Position numbers and translations under genes: made by a program | The notes under the pieces: generated by a model | What the model was told of the DNA's origin: nothing | What the model saw: the letters and a program-made list of their open reading frames with translations, nothing else | Databases searched by the model: none | Shown here: positions 18,001 through 25,885 of the stretch, piece by piece | Numbering within the stretch: position 1 is the first letter of the stretch | Layout of the letters: each line of letters begins with the position of its first letter | DNA from: Flavobacterium sp. SUN052 | Lineage (GTDB): Bacteria > Bacteroidota > Bacteroidia > Flavobacteriales > Flavobacteriaceae | Direction: 5' to 3' | NCBI RefSeq assembly: GCF_028867935.1 | Contig: NZ_JAPQNS010000001.1 | Span: 310,001-374,000, forward strand | Length of the DNA stretch: 64,000 nucleotides

Positions 18001-18432
18001 GCCGGGGTGCGACATGAACTGTCCACCCGCCAGTTTGTTGTACCACGGCCAGCCATACTCAGTGTCGGCTGCTGCGTGAATGCCCACGTAGCCACCTCCT
18101 GCCTGAATGTACCGCTCAAAAGCGGCCTGCTGGGCATCGTCCAGCACGTCGCCGGTAGTGCTGAGCCATAAGACCAGGCCGTACCGCTTCAGGTTAGTCT
18201 CGTTGAACAGGCCAGCATCCTCAGTCGTATCGACTGCAAAGCCGTTTTCCTTGCCCATCTGCATCAGAGTGCGTTTCCCGACCGGGATCGAGGCATGGCG
18301 GAAGCCCTTCGTTTTGGAGAACACCAGCACCCGATTGAGAGCCGGAGCCGCCTGTTGTGCCCAGCTAATAGTGCTGGTCATCAGACATATAGTCGCCAAA
18401 GCTAAACGCCAGGGGCGAAAAATAGTAAACAT
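15043..18432 (-). CDS. ThuA / PQQ-type sugar dehydrogenase-like / PKD / cytochrome c / CBM6-like multidomain protein
   Basis: A 1129-residue exported protein. In order it has a signal peptide (to about 25, ISWAQ), a ThuA domain (30-255, GYVGIHAAADTEYGWPWY), a soluble glucose/sorbosone dehydrogenase-like six-bladed propeller (~265-690, with DDCCHTGGS, GDNTNP, MGNRNPYRISVD), a PKD domain (~705-800), a cytochrome c domain with CKACH near 878, and a C-terminal CBM6-like beta sandwich (~965-1127). In related Bacteroidota such fusions are annotated as sugar dehydrogenases acting in the periplasm, with the heme domain as electron acceptor. The substrate is unknown, and PQQ dependence is inferred from the fold only. 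Confidence 0.9.
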   Translation of the reverse strand: MFTIFRPWRLALATICLMTSTISWAQQAAPALNRVLVFSKTKGFRHASIPVGKRTLMQMGKENGFAVDTTEDAGLFNETNLKRYGLVLWLSTTGDVLDDAQQAAFERYIQAGGGYVGIHAAADTEYGWPWYNKLAGGQFMSHPGNPNVQTGEAYVVSKDHPSMFGFPEKWKIKDEFYDFKNFNKDVKVFVKIDENSYKDGKMGADHPMIWAHEYDGGKAFYTAFGHPDETYSDPVFLKNLLGGIKWAMAKQLKYGAAKTTPFPEENRFNQQVLSEKLDEPTELAVLPNGKVLFIERKGAVKLYSPKTNATKLVTNLPVHFQREYGLMGLNIDPKFNENKWVYLYYSAVKPDVNNRLVRMKWDDAKDELQLKTEQVILTVAENRTYNQDDCCHTGGSIAWDRQGNLYLSTGDNTNPFFSSGFSPSDDRADRTKFNALLSSSNTDDLRGKILRIKPKADGGYDIPEGNLFPKGTPNTRPEIYVMGNRNPYRISVDQRTGFLYWGEVGPDAGENNEKRGPRGYDEVNQARKAGYFGWPLFVADNRPYRPYNFADSTSGPPNNPAKPINFSKLKTGLTELPPAQKAFIYYPYADSPEFGDIVGKGGRNAMGGPVYYYDDYPETAVKFPKYYDGKFFAYDWIRDWINPVTMTKEGDFVKMERFMPSNKLSHPIDMQFASDGSLYMLEYGQKWFAQNDDARLTRITYNAGNRKPIAMAAASKTIGAAPLKVAFNANGSIDYDGDAIKYEWTFGKGLPKSTEANPTYTYTKPGVYQATLKVTDAAGNAVSRNLDIKVGNDEPTIALAVKGNKTFYFENKPLEYEVNVEDKEDGSLKSGKISPEDVTVTINYLEGFDKTLLAQGHQANTGFSTGKRLIELSDCKACHQVDQKSVGPAYMDVANKYRKDNTALNKLTRKVITGGGGVWGEQAMAAHPQLKEDDVKDMVRYILALGDTKTMQRQPAKGSYVTAPQKKMGSYLLSASYTDKGNGVAGPLTSSTSMALRSPRLKASQSDANREITKFELPGTKNEVAVANQSGSMIAYNDIDLSGISAVNVTVYAADERVAGGKIEVRVGNPRGQLLGEGSAKFGTTGAVSIPLSKAPEGLQRLFFVFVNPDAKPKPLFAVDTIEFVGASM

Positions 18433-18593
18433 AGGTTGTAGAAGTAGAAAGTGCTAACTCGGTACTGTTATAGTAAAACGCTGAAACAGTATATTTTTAA
18501 CCATAAAAGTACGCCGGAATTGCAATCGATTGTGAATAAGTAAGACTCTAATTGTATCAAATTATTACAGCGGTTCAAAAACACATCATGCAT

Positions 18594-18625
18594 AAAAAAA
18601 CGAACCGCCCAATTTGAGCGGTTCG
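18594..18625 (-). terminator. Terminator downstream of hsp20
   Basis: CGAACCGC (18601-18608) pairs with GCGGTTCG (18618-18625). On the minus strand the stem is followed by seven T residues (the A-run at 18594-18600). It lies 38 bp after the Hsp20 stop. Confidence 0.85.
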
Positions 18626-18662
18626 TTCGGTATAAATCAGCCCCGTGGGGTGCGTAATCGGA

Positions 18663-19088
18663 TTAGCCAATAGCAATCTGCTTCACGGTTGGTGCCTCAA
18701 CTTTGGGCTCCACTTTAGGAAGCGTCACGTTCAGAATACCATCGGTGTAGGTTGCTGCAATACCATCTGTATTCACATTTTTAGGCAAGCGGAAACTCCG
18801 CTCAAACGCCTGGAAGCCAAACTCCTGACGAGTATAGGTCTCAGTTTGCTCTTCCGTTTTTTCTTCCTGCTTAAACGAAATCGTTAATTTGTTTTGCTCA
18901 AGGCTCAGGTTGAAGTTCTCTTTCTTCAAACCGGGAGCAGCCATGTGCAGGTGATAAGCAGTTTCGGTTTCTTTCACGTTTACTGCGGGAACCTGCGTGG
19001 CGGGTTTCTGGTAACGGACGATAGCAGGACGGCCAAAAAATGAGTCGAACAGCGTAGGGAAATTATTGGGGTGCACTAACGTAGCCAT
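18663..19088 (-). CDS. Hsp20/alpha-crystallin small heat-shock protein
   Basis: A 141-residue small heat-shock protein. The alpha-crystallin domain spans about residues 35-130 (PAVNVKETETAYHLHMAAPGL at its first strands, ending in the GILNVTLPK block), and a short C-terminal tail carries the PTVKQIAI anchoring motif of I-x-I type. The family is an ATP-independent holdase in the cytoplasm that binds unfolding proteins. The gene stands alone between a strong terminator downstream and a 267-bp upstream spacer. I see no CIRCE element or clear heat-shock promoter in that spacer. Confidence 0.95.
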   Translation of the reverse strand: MATLVHPNNFPTLFDSFFGRPAIVRYQKPATQVPAVNVKETETAYHLHMAAPGLKKENFNLSLEQNKLTISFKQEEKTEEQTETYTRQEFGFQAFERSFRLPKNVNTDGIAATYTDGILNVTLPKVEPKVEAPTVKQIAIG

Positions 19089-19282
19089 TGTATGTTGTTG
19101 TGATTTGAAAGTTCAAGAATCAATTACAACAGCTCTGTAGTCAAATCCTGTGCCGAGTGAATTTTGTATGGTTTATAATGACAAAATGGCCGAATTTGGT
19201 ATCTTTTAGTCTTAGATGCAGACAAAGTGGCGTATTGGTTCTAATTTTCTGTCAATATTGAGTTCACAACTGGGTAATAAAT

Positions 19283-19330
19283 AGTGAGCCGAAGAAGAAT
19301 AGCAAATACACTATCCGCCTTCGGCTCACT
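19283..19330. terminator. Hairpin downstream of mnmA
   Basis: AGTGAGCCGAAG (19283-19294) and CTTCGGCTCACT (19319-19330) form a perfect 12-bp stem with a 24-nt loop, 26 bp past the mnmA stop. No T-run follows closely, so it could be a factor-dependent terminator or an mRNA-end stabiliser. The rest of 19089-19355 shows nothing else. Confidence 0.5.
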
Positions 19331-19355
19331 TATACAGGCTATTTTAGTATGCCAA

Positions 19356-20489
19356 CTAAATGGAATTATCCTGGCGGAAGCTTTTCATAATCCAGCCACC
19401 ACCAATTACATCGTCACCTTCGTAGAAAACAGCTGCCTGCCCCGGAGCAATGGCCGAAACGCCTTGCTCAAACAGTACCTCGATACGGTCGGGCTCAGTT
19501 TGTGAGATCATAGCACGGGTGCCAGCATCTTTGTAACGAACTTTCGTGACTGTATCAAGCGGCTCGGCAATACGATCGTATTTTTGCAGATTCAGTTTGC
19601 TCACAATCATGCCATCTCGGAACAGATCGGTGTCAACACCTAATACCACTTCGTTGGTGTCTTTGCGGATTTCAGTCACGAACATCGGTTGCCCAAACGC
19701 CATGCCCAAGCCTTTACGTTGGCCAATAGTGTAGAAGGGATAACCTTCGTGTTTGCCCAGTACTTTGCCCGTGCCTTCCATCACGAAATTACCGCCGGCA
19801 ACTTCTTGTTCCAGACCTGGAATACGTCGTTTCAGGAACCCCCGGTAGTCGTTGTCGGGTACGAAACAGATTTCGTACGATTCTGATTTGTTGACCAGTT
19901 CAATGAATCCCCGCTCGGTGGCCATCTCCCGAATTTCGGATTTGCGTAGATGGCCCAGCGGTAATCTCGTCCGGCTCAGGCTCTCCTGCGACACGCCCCA
20001 CAGCACATAGGATTGATCTTTCAGGGTGTCGATGCCTTTTGAGATCACGTACCGACCAGCGGAAGCTCCTTCGCTATCCTGCCGGATGTTGGCGTAATGT
20101 CCGGTAGCGATAAACTCACAGTCGAGCCGATCGGCCCGGCGGAGCAGCGCATCCCATTTGATGTGGGTGTTACACATCACACAGGGGTTGGGCGTGCGAC
20201 CTTCGAGGTATTCACCCGTAAAATGGTCGATTACCGCGTCGCCAAACTCATTGCGGATATCCAGAATATAATGGGGAAAACCGAGGCTGACCGAGATATT
20301 CCGGGCATCGTTGATACTGTCTAAACTACAGCAGCCCGTTTCTTTTTTGGTCCCGCCCGACGAGGCATAGTCCCAGGTTTTCATGGTCATGCCGATGACT
20401 TCGTAGCCTTCTTCGTGCAGCATTACCGCTGCCAGCGACGAGTCGATGCCGCCACTCATGGCGACTAAAATGCGTCCGTGTTTGCTCAT
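19356..20489 (-). CDS. mnmA: tRNA-specific 2-thiouridylase MnmA
   Basis: A 377-residue MnmA/TrmU. The PP-loop ATP-binding motif AMSGGIDSS is at 10-18, the catalytic Cys pair is C103 (NPCVMCN) and C208 (YEICFVPD), and FYTIGQRKGLG marks the central domain. A C-terminal beta-barrel ends the protein. It thiolates U34 of tRNA-Lys, -Glu and -Gln in the cytoplasm using sulfur relayed from a cysteine desulfurase. An extra CCS stretch near residue 53 (TGCCSLDS) is common in Bacteroidota homologues. It is a single-gene unit, divergent from the toxin-antitoxin pair. Confidence 0.96.
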   Translation of the reverse strand: MSKHGRILVAMSGGIDSSLAAVMLHEEGYEVIGMTMKTWDYASSGGTKKETGCCSLDSINDARNISVSLGFPHYILDIRNEFGDAVIDHFTGEYLEGRTPNPCVMCNTHIKWDALLRRADRLDCEFIATGHYANIRQDSEGASAGRYVISKGIDTLKDQSYVLWGVSQESLSRTRLPLGHLRKSEIREMATERGFIELVNKSESYEICFVPDNDYRGFLKRRIPGLEQEVAGGNFVMEGTGKVLGKHEGYPFYTIGQRKGLGMAFGQPMFVTEIRKDTNEVVLGVDTDLFRDGMIVSKLNLQKYDRIAEPLDTVTKVRYKDAGTRAMISQTEPDRIEVLFEQGVSAIAPGQAAVFYEGDDVIGGGWIMKSFRQDNSI

Positions 20490-20608
20490 TGTGTTATCCG
20501 CGAGGGTTCAAAGCCCACCGATTTTAAATTTTCGGTAAAGTTACCGACTTCATTGCCAACACAAGGCAGGGATTATTTGGTTTCCGCGCAGGTAATTCCG
20601 GTTTTCTG

Positions 20609-20616
20609 TATCTTTG
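20609..20616 (+). promoter_or_regulatory. -7 box of the toxin-antitoxin operon
   Basis: TATCTTTG matches TAnnTTTG and lies 49 bp before the antitoxin ATG. The nearest upstream TTG (20578-20580) is 28 bp away, longer than the usual 17-23 bp spacing, so the -33 element is uncertain. Confidence 0.45.
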
Positions 20617-20665
20617 GAAAAACTCAATGAACCATAAGAGCAGACTGCTCCCTTGTCTTGACACT

Positions 20666-20884
20666 ATGAAGATCGTCTTAGATATTCCTGATAACAAAGT
20701 TGGTTTCATGCTGGAATTGCTGCGTAGCCTGTCGTTTATTAAGGCCAAACCCCTACCCATTGGTGTATCGGATGAAAAAGCTCTATTTCTAGCCGAATTC
20801 TCAGAATCCGTCGAAGAACTTAATCAGGTCCTATCGGGGAAAGCCCAGGCGCGGGATGCCTACCAGTTGCTAGATGAATTATAG
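20666..20884 (+). CDS. Putative antitoxin of a RelE/ParE-type module
   Basis: A 72-residue protein with no recognised family. It starts MKIVLDIPDNKVGFMLELL, a beta strand followed by a helix, and has an acidic helical C-terminal half (SVEELNQVLSG, AYQLLDEL). The small size, position directly before a RelE-like gene, and 11-bp overlap with it fit an antitoxin whose C terminus wraps the toxin. The ATG at 20666 is preferred over a TTG 13 codons earlier because the -7 box and family-like N terminus fit. A DNA-binding motif is not obvious. Assignment rests on context. Confidence 0.65.
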   Translation: MKIVLDIPDNKVGFMLELLRSLSFIKAKPLPIGVSDEKALFLAEFSESVEELNQVLSGKAQARDAYQLLDEL

Positions 20885-21218
20885 GATTCAGAGCTTGCCC
20901 ACTTTTGATCGGCAGGTTAAACGACTGGCAAAAAAATATCCTTCACTAAAAACAGATCTGAGGAATCTGTTTGATTCTTTGCAGCAAGAGCCTACTCAAG
21001 GAGCAGCATTGGGCAAGGCTTGTTATAAAGTACGGATGTCGATTGCTAGCAAAAAACAAGGAAAATCGGGCGGAGCCCGGGTAATAACCTTCGTCAAGGT
21101 GACTCAGGAAGCTGTTTTTTTGCTGGCAGTATATGACAAATCAGAGAAAGAGGATTTAGTGCCAGGTGAGTTGGAAACATATCTTGAGCAACTGGAAGAT
21201 CAATCTGAAGGAGTTTGA
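20874..21218 (+). CDS. RelE/ParE superfamily toxin
   Basis: A 114-residue protein with the RelE/ParE pattern. It has an N-terminal strand (YRIQSLPTFDRQVKRL), a basic helical pair (KKYPSLKTDLRNL), and the beta-sheet core CYKVRMSIASKKQGKSGGAR then VFLLAVYDKSEKEDL. Relatives are mRNA interferases or gyrase inhibitors that are neutralised by the upstream-encoded partner. The start codon overlaps the antitoxin gene by 11 bp, so translation is probably coupled. The pair lies at the edge of an AT-rich accessory stretch also holding a broken lipoprotein gene and a DUF4143 ATPase. Confidence 0.82.
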   Translation: MNYRIQSLPTFDRQVKRLAKKYPSLKTDLRNLFDSLQQEPTQGAALGKACYKVRMSIASKKQGKSGGARVITFVKVTQEAVFLLAVYDKSEKEDLVPGELETYLEQLEDQSEGV

Positions 21219-21497
21219 CACTCGGTGAAATTTCATGACGTAATCGCTACGTATACATTTCAAATTCCGCCGATTTAAGTGTCCTTTTAATCTTTAATGA
21301 CCAATTACGGTCAGAGGTTTTGAATTATTTTGATGATATTTTTAACTTATGTTAGTATATTAATACTCATTTTTGGATCAAAAATATAATATGTTGGTAA
21401 CTTATACAACAGGTGCTTCAGTACAGATAAGTTAGTCTCCACTATATTTAGAAGACTATTTTATGGCAGTTCCTGAGTCACAAACCACTTCAGATAA

Positions 21498-21791
21498 ATG
21501 AAAAAGCTTACAATTCTTGGCTTATTACTCTCATTCAGTGCTTGTAAAAAAGCAGATTCAGTTATTCCATTTGCTTAACAAGCAACTAGTCAGATTCAAG
21601 CGGCTATTCAAAAGGTGAGTGTTGTGAAAACTAAAGTCTATACTAATATTTTGGAAGTAGACTGTAGTACTGATCCCGTTTCTTTTGAAAGAGATTTCAT
21701 AGTTGTAGGCCAGAATCGATATAATCTAAACCGGCTGATACGGTATGCTGTATTCAATTCTCAAGGGCAAACGCTTTTTCTGTATTTCTAA
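21498..21791 (+). pseudogene. Small lipoprotein gene interrupted by an in-frame TAA
   Basis: The ATG at 21498 opens a typical lipoprotein signal (MKKLTILGLLLSFSAC, Cys16) followed by KKADSVIPFA. Codon 27 is TAA (21576-21578). The same frame then continues open for 70 codons to TAA at 21789, encoding a plausible mature region (SQIQAAIQKV, then a stretch with one Cys ending QTLFLYF). One point mutation (for example CAA to TAA) would explain the break, so I read it as a recent pseudogene, though a 26-residue peptide cannot be excluded. The surrounding 21219-21864 is AT-rich and holds nothing else. Confidence 0.6.
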
Positions 21792-21864
21792 AAATTGCCC
21801 TTTATATAATTATTCAAGAAAGAGTACAAATTTTCCACTACCAGCAAAGAGCCTATTCCTCAGC

Positions 21865-23046
21865 TTACCGAATGTTGCGCAGTTCCTGCATCATATCTAT
21901 CAGAGAAATGGCCGTTACATCTTTAGAAATTGGATAACGCTCTTTGCCGGGATAAACCAGAAAACGTTTGGTCGCAGCAATGTCTTCACAGCCTAAATAA
22001 AAACCCTTGGAGAGTGAGGGGGCTAGCGAACGCTTAATCTCTATGGCGTATTTCTGCTGCGTGTTCCGTTCGATGACAAGATCAATTTCCGCTCCGGCAG
22101 ATGTTCGGTAAAACCACGGTGTTACACCGACGGGCAAGCATGATAATAGGTTTTCTACAACAAAACCTTCCCAACTTGCTCCTACTACTGGATGCCCCAA
22201 TAGATCGTCTAGATCTGTCAGGTTGAGTAAGGCATGGACAATACCTGTATCACGAATGTAGACTTTAGGCGCTTTGACCAGCCGCTTGCCGACATTACCT
22301 GACCACGGTCGTAGAGTGCGGATAAGTAACAAGTCTTCCAACAGTTCGATGTAGCGTTTGGTTGTCGGGATAGTGATTCCGAGATTGGCTCCTAGTTGCG
22401 CCATGTTCAGTTGAGCGCCCTGATTGTGAGCCAGCATTGTCCATAACAAGCGTAAGGTAACGGCAGGTGTCCGTGGGCCAAACTGAGGCACATCACGTTC
22501 AAGGTAGGTATTGATAAAATTTAGCCGCCAACGCAGGCTGGCCAGATCGGTTTTTGCCAGAAAACTGTCAGGAAAGCCACCCCGCAGCCACAGCCTATTC
22601 TGATCACCAACCTGTTGAGATATGATTTCCGCAGCAGTTAAACCCGACAGTTCTTTGTAAGCTATTCGACCAGCCAGTGACTCTGATGACTGCTTTAACA
22701 AATCAAGTGATGCTGATCCCAGTATGAGAAACTGTCCAGTTTTGTACCCTTGTCTACGCCGTCGGTCTATGACACCGCGTAAGATTGAGAATAACTCGGG
22801 TACCCGTTGAATTTCATCGAGAATTATAAGTTGTCCTTTATGAAGCTCGAAATATTCTTCCGGTTCCCGTAGTTTGGCCTGATCCGTAGGGCTTTCCAGA
22901 TCCAGATAAATTGGATCGGGGCTGACGGACATTGCAATTTCTTCAGCCAGTGTTGTTTTACCAATCTGACGGGGACCTAACACACCAACGGCAGGAAATT
23001 CATCGAGCAATTGGGCAACTTCAATCTGGGCTTCACGAGTTATCAT
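21865..23046 (-). CDS. AAA ATPase with DUF4143 C-terminal domain
   Basis: A 393-residue ATP-binding protein. Walker A is GPRQIGKTT (24-32), Walker B LIILDEIQ near 75, and a sensor-like LGSAS near 110. A winged-helix segment follows (GANLGITIPTTKRYIELL). The C-terminal DUF4143 domain has the AEIDLVIE ... YAIEIKRS pattern of PD-(D/E)xK-like nuclease folds. The family is common, patchily distributed and often duplicated in Bacteroidota; its function is not established. The start codon lies within a perfect 21-bp hairpin, which may limit translation. It is the third gene of the accessory island. Confidence 0.88.
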   Translation of the reverse strand: MITREAQIEVAQLLDEFPAVGVLGPRQIGKTTLAEEIAMSVSPDPIYLDLESPTDQAKLREPEEYFELHKGQLIILDEIQRVPELFSILRGVIDRRRRQGYKTGQFLILGSASLDLLKQSSESLAGRIAYKELSGLTAAEIISQQVGDQNRLWLRGGFPDSFLAKTDLASLRWRLNFINTYLERDVPQFGPRTPAVTLRLLWTMLAHNQGAQLNMAQLGANLGITIPTTKRYIELLEDLLLIRTLRPWSGNVGKRLVKAPKVYIRDTGIVHALLNLTDLDDLLGHPVVGASWEGFVVENLLSCLPVGVTPWFYRTSAGAEIDLVIERNTQQKYAIEIKRSLAPSLSKGFYLGCEDIAATKRFLVYPGKERYPISKDVTAISLIDMMQELRNIR

Positions 23047-23087
23047 CCTTGTAAATCTAACACAACGTGTTAGATTTACAAGGATGA
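23043..23087. repeat. Perfect hairpin covering the DUF4143 start codon
   Basis: Bases 23043-23063 are the exact reverse complement of 23067-23087 around an AAC loop. The ATG of the ATPase (23046-23044) is at the end of one arm, preceded by ACAAGG. An mRNA starting upstream of 23087 would fold the start codon and its AAGG into a 21-bp stem. Confidence 0.75.
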
Positions 23088-23141
23088 AATAGAAATAAAT
23101 ATGTGCAAATCCGACTAATCCGTGTCATCCGCGTTCCAATA

Positions 23142-25814
23142 TCACCTTAAAAACCGATACGTCAACTTCACCAAGAAGATGTTACTGGACTGCTGGGAAA
23201 AGACATTGTCGAACAGGCTATTATTGATGGGTGAGTCGAGGTCGGAGCCAACATCGGGAGTACTGCCCTGCGACCAGACCAGGTAAATTTCGGAGCCGGG
23301 TTTGTACTCCCAACGGGCAACCAGATTGGAGCGAAACTGCACGAAGTTGAAATCGGGTTTGCCGAAGGTATAATCGGGTTTTCCATCGCGGTTTTCATCA
23401 ACAACGTAGCCATCTGTTCCGAGGCTGACTTCGGCAGTAGTGAAGCGATGGAACCGTTGCGCGTACAGCTTGTTGAGCGGGTCGGTAACGTAGGCAAAAT
23501 TCGTGTAAAGAGGCCGGGTAATAAATGGCTGCCCGTAGTACTGTAGCGTGAGGTCGGGCGTAATGTTGTAGTTGAGTCTCAGCGTGTAACGCATGGTTTT
23601 CTGAGTTACCTCGCTCACAATGGTGCGCATCTGGCGCTCATAATCGACGTTGGCAACAAATTGATCCTGCTTGCGCCAGTTGCGGTTGTAACCTGCGCTG
23701 AGAATAATGTTGAGCGCGTCGAGGGGTTGCATTCGCAGGCTCAGCGAGTAGTCACTGCTGCGTGTGGTCTGGTCCTGGCCCCAATTGTTCGAAATATTGA
23801 AGTTAGCCAGAATTTTCTTCCGGGAATCGCTTCGGATGTAGGCCCACTGATTGATTCCACTAGGTCGACGAAGAGACGAACCACCCCGCAGTGCGTTGTT
23901 CGATATGACGTAGGCATTCCAGGTGGCGCCACCGCCAACCTGCCAGTTGTTGCGGAATGTGCCGTGCAAATTGGTGTTGAACGCCTGATAGGTAAACTGT
24001 CCCCCAAAATCCCAGCGCGACCAGTGATTGTAGTTGATGCGGGCCGAACGGAAAATGGAGACTGATTTCTGAAACTGTAGCCCCGCCCACGTAAAATGGT
24101 TGATCTCGTTAGCCGAAAGCATAAAGCCAATGTCATTCAGTTCCAATTCGGGAGAGCGATAAGTTACTCCTGTTTCGAACTTGAACACCTGACCCAGTCT
24201 GCCTGCTTTGCCGCCACTTTTCCCGAACCGGAACGTCCCACCCGTACCTGTGAGCGAGGTTCGGTTGAGATCTACGCCCACCTCAGGCGCGTTAGCGCGC
24301 TGAAACAGGTGTTCAAAGGCTTGTTGCGTATTGGCAATTGACTCTTTTGACCCTTGCACATGGCTGAAAACGAAATTGCCACGGAAATACCAGGTGCGGT
24401 TTTTCCAGTAATGCAGAAAATCTAAGCCTCCCGAATAAGCGCCGGTATGAAGTTTATTGCCCAGGCTGTTTTCCCGGTTCACGCCCGTAAAAATGCCGCC
24501 AATTACCGTGTTACCCGCGTTAATGTCTTTTTGAAGACGACCAACAAAAAAGCTGGTGAGTGGTTCCACAACTTCGGTGCGTCGGTCGCCGTCGTGGTCG
24601 ATCTGGGCCATGGTTCGTTGCGTAACGCTTTCAAGAATGCCGATGCTCCAGCCTTTTTTGGTTTTGCCGCTGAACTTGGCAGCGCCCAAAATGGCTGTGT
24701 TTGGAGGAGTATTCGCATACTCACCTTCGTTCAGCGAGGGGCTTCCGTGTGGTGAACTGCCAATCCTTCGGGAGTAAAACAACAGGTCGGAATCATAATC
24801 GCCCCCGGCTTCGGAACCGGTGAGTTGATAGTCGAAGATGTTCCGACTTTCCACGAAAAAGGGCCGTCGTTCTTCAAAGAAATTCTGGAATCCATCGATG
24901 CGGACTTGTGAGGGATCGGCTTCTACCTGACCAAAGTCCGGGTTCACAGTGAAGTCGAGAATAAGGTCGCTGGTTACGGCAACTTTGCCATCGAGGCCCG
25001 CTGAGATTTTCGAACCAGTCCCCGTTGCAAACGGATTGCCTTCCTGCTTCTGGTATTTTTCGGTTCGAGCAACGGTGTAGGGGGCAATTTCAACCTGTTT
25101 TTGGGCTGGCACATTCGTTAGTCCGTGTAGTTCCCCGAAACCACTAACCCAAACTCCTGAGCTTTGGGGAATGTACTGCCAGGTGGAGCGTTCTTCTTTA
25201 CGGAATAGCCGACGAGTCACCTGGAGGCCCCACACTTTTTCGGTTTCATTTCCGTAGCGCAACTGGCTAAGCGGAATTTTGATTTCGGCCGTCCAGCCCT
25301 GCGCATCCATGTGCGTTTTGCCCGACCAGATCGGGTTCCAGCTCGTATCCCAGTTGTTGCCATTCTGCGAGATGAACTCATCGCCCCGAACCCCCGACAC
25401 TGACAGCGAAAACGAAAAGGCGGTGCGTTTGTCGTGGTAACTATCCAGGTTAATTTCGATCCAGTCTCCCGGAAATTCATCGCGTCGGCTCATCCGTTTG
25501 ATCACTGAATCAGGAGCCGCATCGGTACAACGGACGCCTACGTACAGAAATTTATCGTCGTATAGAATCTTGAAACTGGTGGGTTGGGAGGGAGCCTTGC
25601 CTTCGTTAGGCTGATACTGCGTAAAATCGCCACCCCAGGCCACTGCTTCCCAGCTTGCTTCGTCGGGAATGCCGTCTAGTTTGATTGGAGGACCACTTAA
25701 TTTCTGGGTGTAATACTGCTTTTTAGGAATAGCATCAATGGTGGGAGGAGCTGTCTGCGCCATAAGGCAGTAGCTGAACAACCCCAATATGGTGGTATAC
25801 GTAATTCTTCGCAT
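23142..25814 (-). CDS. DUF5916 protein with N-terminal CBM9-like domain
   Basis: An 890-residue exported protein. The signal peptide ends near LMAQ. Residues ~45-230 are a carbohydrate-binding family 9-like beta sandwich (IKLDGIPDEASWEA, FLYVGVRCTD). Residues ~235-890 form the DUF5916 region of alternating aromatic strands (DFTVNPDFGQVEADPSQV, FFEERRPFF), ending in LTYRFLR, consistent with an outer-membrane beta barrel. Known relatives are widespread in Bacteroidota with no defined function. It follows the serine hydrolase genes after 71 bp in the same direction and may be the last gene of that unit. Confidence 0.88.
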   Translation of the reverse strand: MRRITYTTILGLFSYCLMAQTAPPTIDAIPKKQYYTQKLSGPPIKLDGIPDEASWEAVAWGGDFTQYQPNEGKAPSQPTSFKILYDDKFLYVGVRCTDAAPDSVIKRMSRRDEFPGDWIEINLDSYHDKRTAFSFSLSVSGVRGDEFISQNGNNWDTSWNPIWSGKTHMDAQGWTAEIKIPLSQLRYGNETEKVWGLQVTRRLFRKEERSTWQYIPQSSGVWVSGFGELHGLTNVPAQKQVEIAPYTVARTEKYQKQEGNPFATGTGSKISAGLDGKVAVTSDLILDFTVNPDFGQVEADPSQVRIDGFQNFFEERRPFFVESRNIFDYQLTGSEAGGDYDSDLLFYSRRIGSSPHGSPSLNEGEYANTPPNTAILGAAKFSGKTKKGWSIGILESVTQRTMAQIDHDGDRRTEVVEPLTSFFVGRLQKDINAGNTVIGGIFTGVNRENSLGNKLHTGAYSGGLDFLHYWKNRTWYFRGNFVFSHVQGSKESIANTQQAFEHLFQRANAPEVGVDLNRTSLTGTGGTFRFGKSGGKAGRLGQVFKFETGVTYRSPELELNDIGFMLSANEINHFTWAGLQFQKSVSIFRSARINYNHWSRWDFGGQFTYQAFNTNLHGTFRNNWQVGGGATWNAYVISNNALRGGSSLRRPSGINQWAYIRSDSRKKILANFNISNNWGQDQTTRSSDYSLSLRMQPLDALNIILSAGYNRNWRKQDQFVANVDYERQMRTIVSEVTQKTMRYTLRLNYNITPDLTLQYYGQPFITRPLYTNFAYVTDPLNKLYAQRFHRFTTAEVSLGTDGYVVDENRDGKPDYTFGKPDFNFVQFRSNLVARWEYKPGSEIYLVWSQGSTPDVGSDLDSPINNSLFDNVFSQQSSNIFLVKLTYRFLR

Positions 25815-25885
25815 GTAGGCTGATAGTGGTAGGGGGATTGCAATCGTAGGTTAAGGATGCGGGAAACAACACGAATGTTGCATGT

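Noticed and set aside
17476-18171. A 231-codon open frame antisense to the ThuA/dehydrogenase gene
   Set aside because: It mirrors the conserved ThuA and propeller coding sequence; no family features are present.
21576-21578. Recoding of the TAA in the lipoprotein gene
   Set aside because: TAA is not a known selenocysteine or pyrrolysine codon and no recoding structure is evident; a point mutation is simpler.
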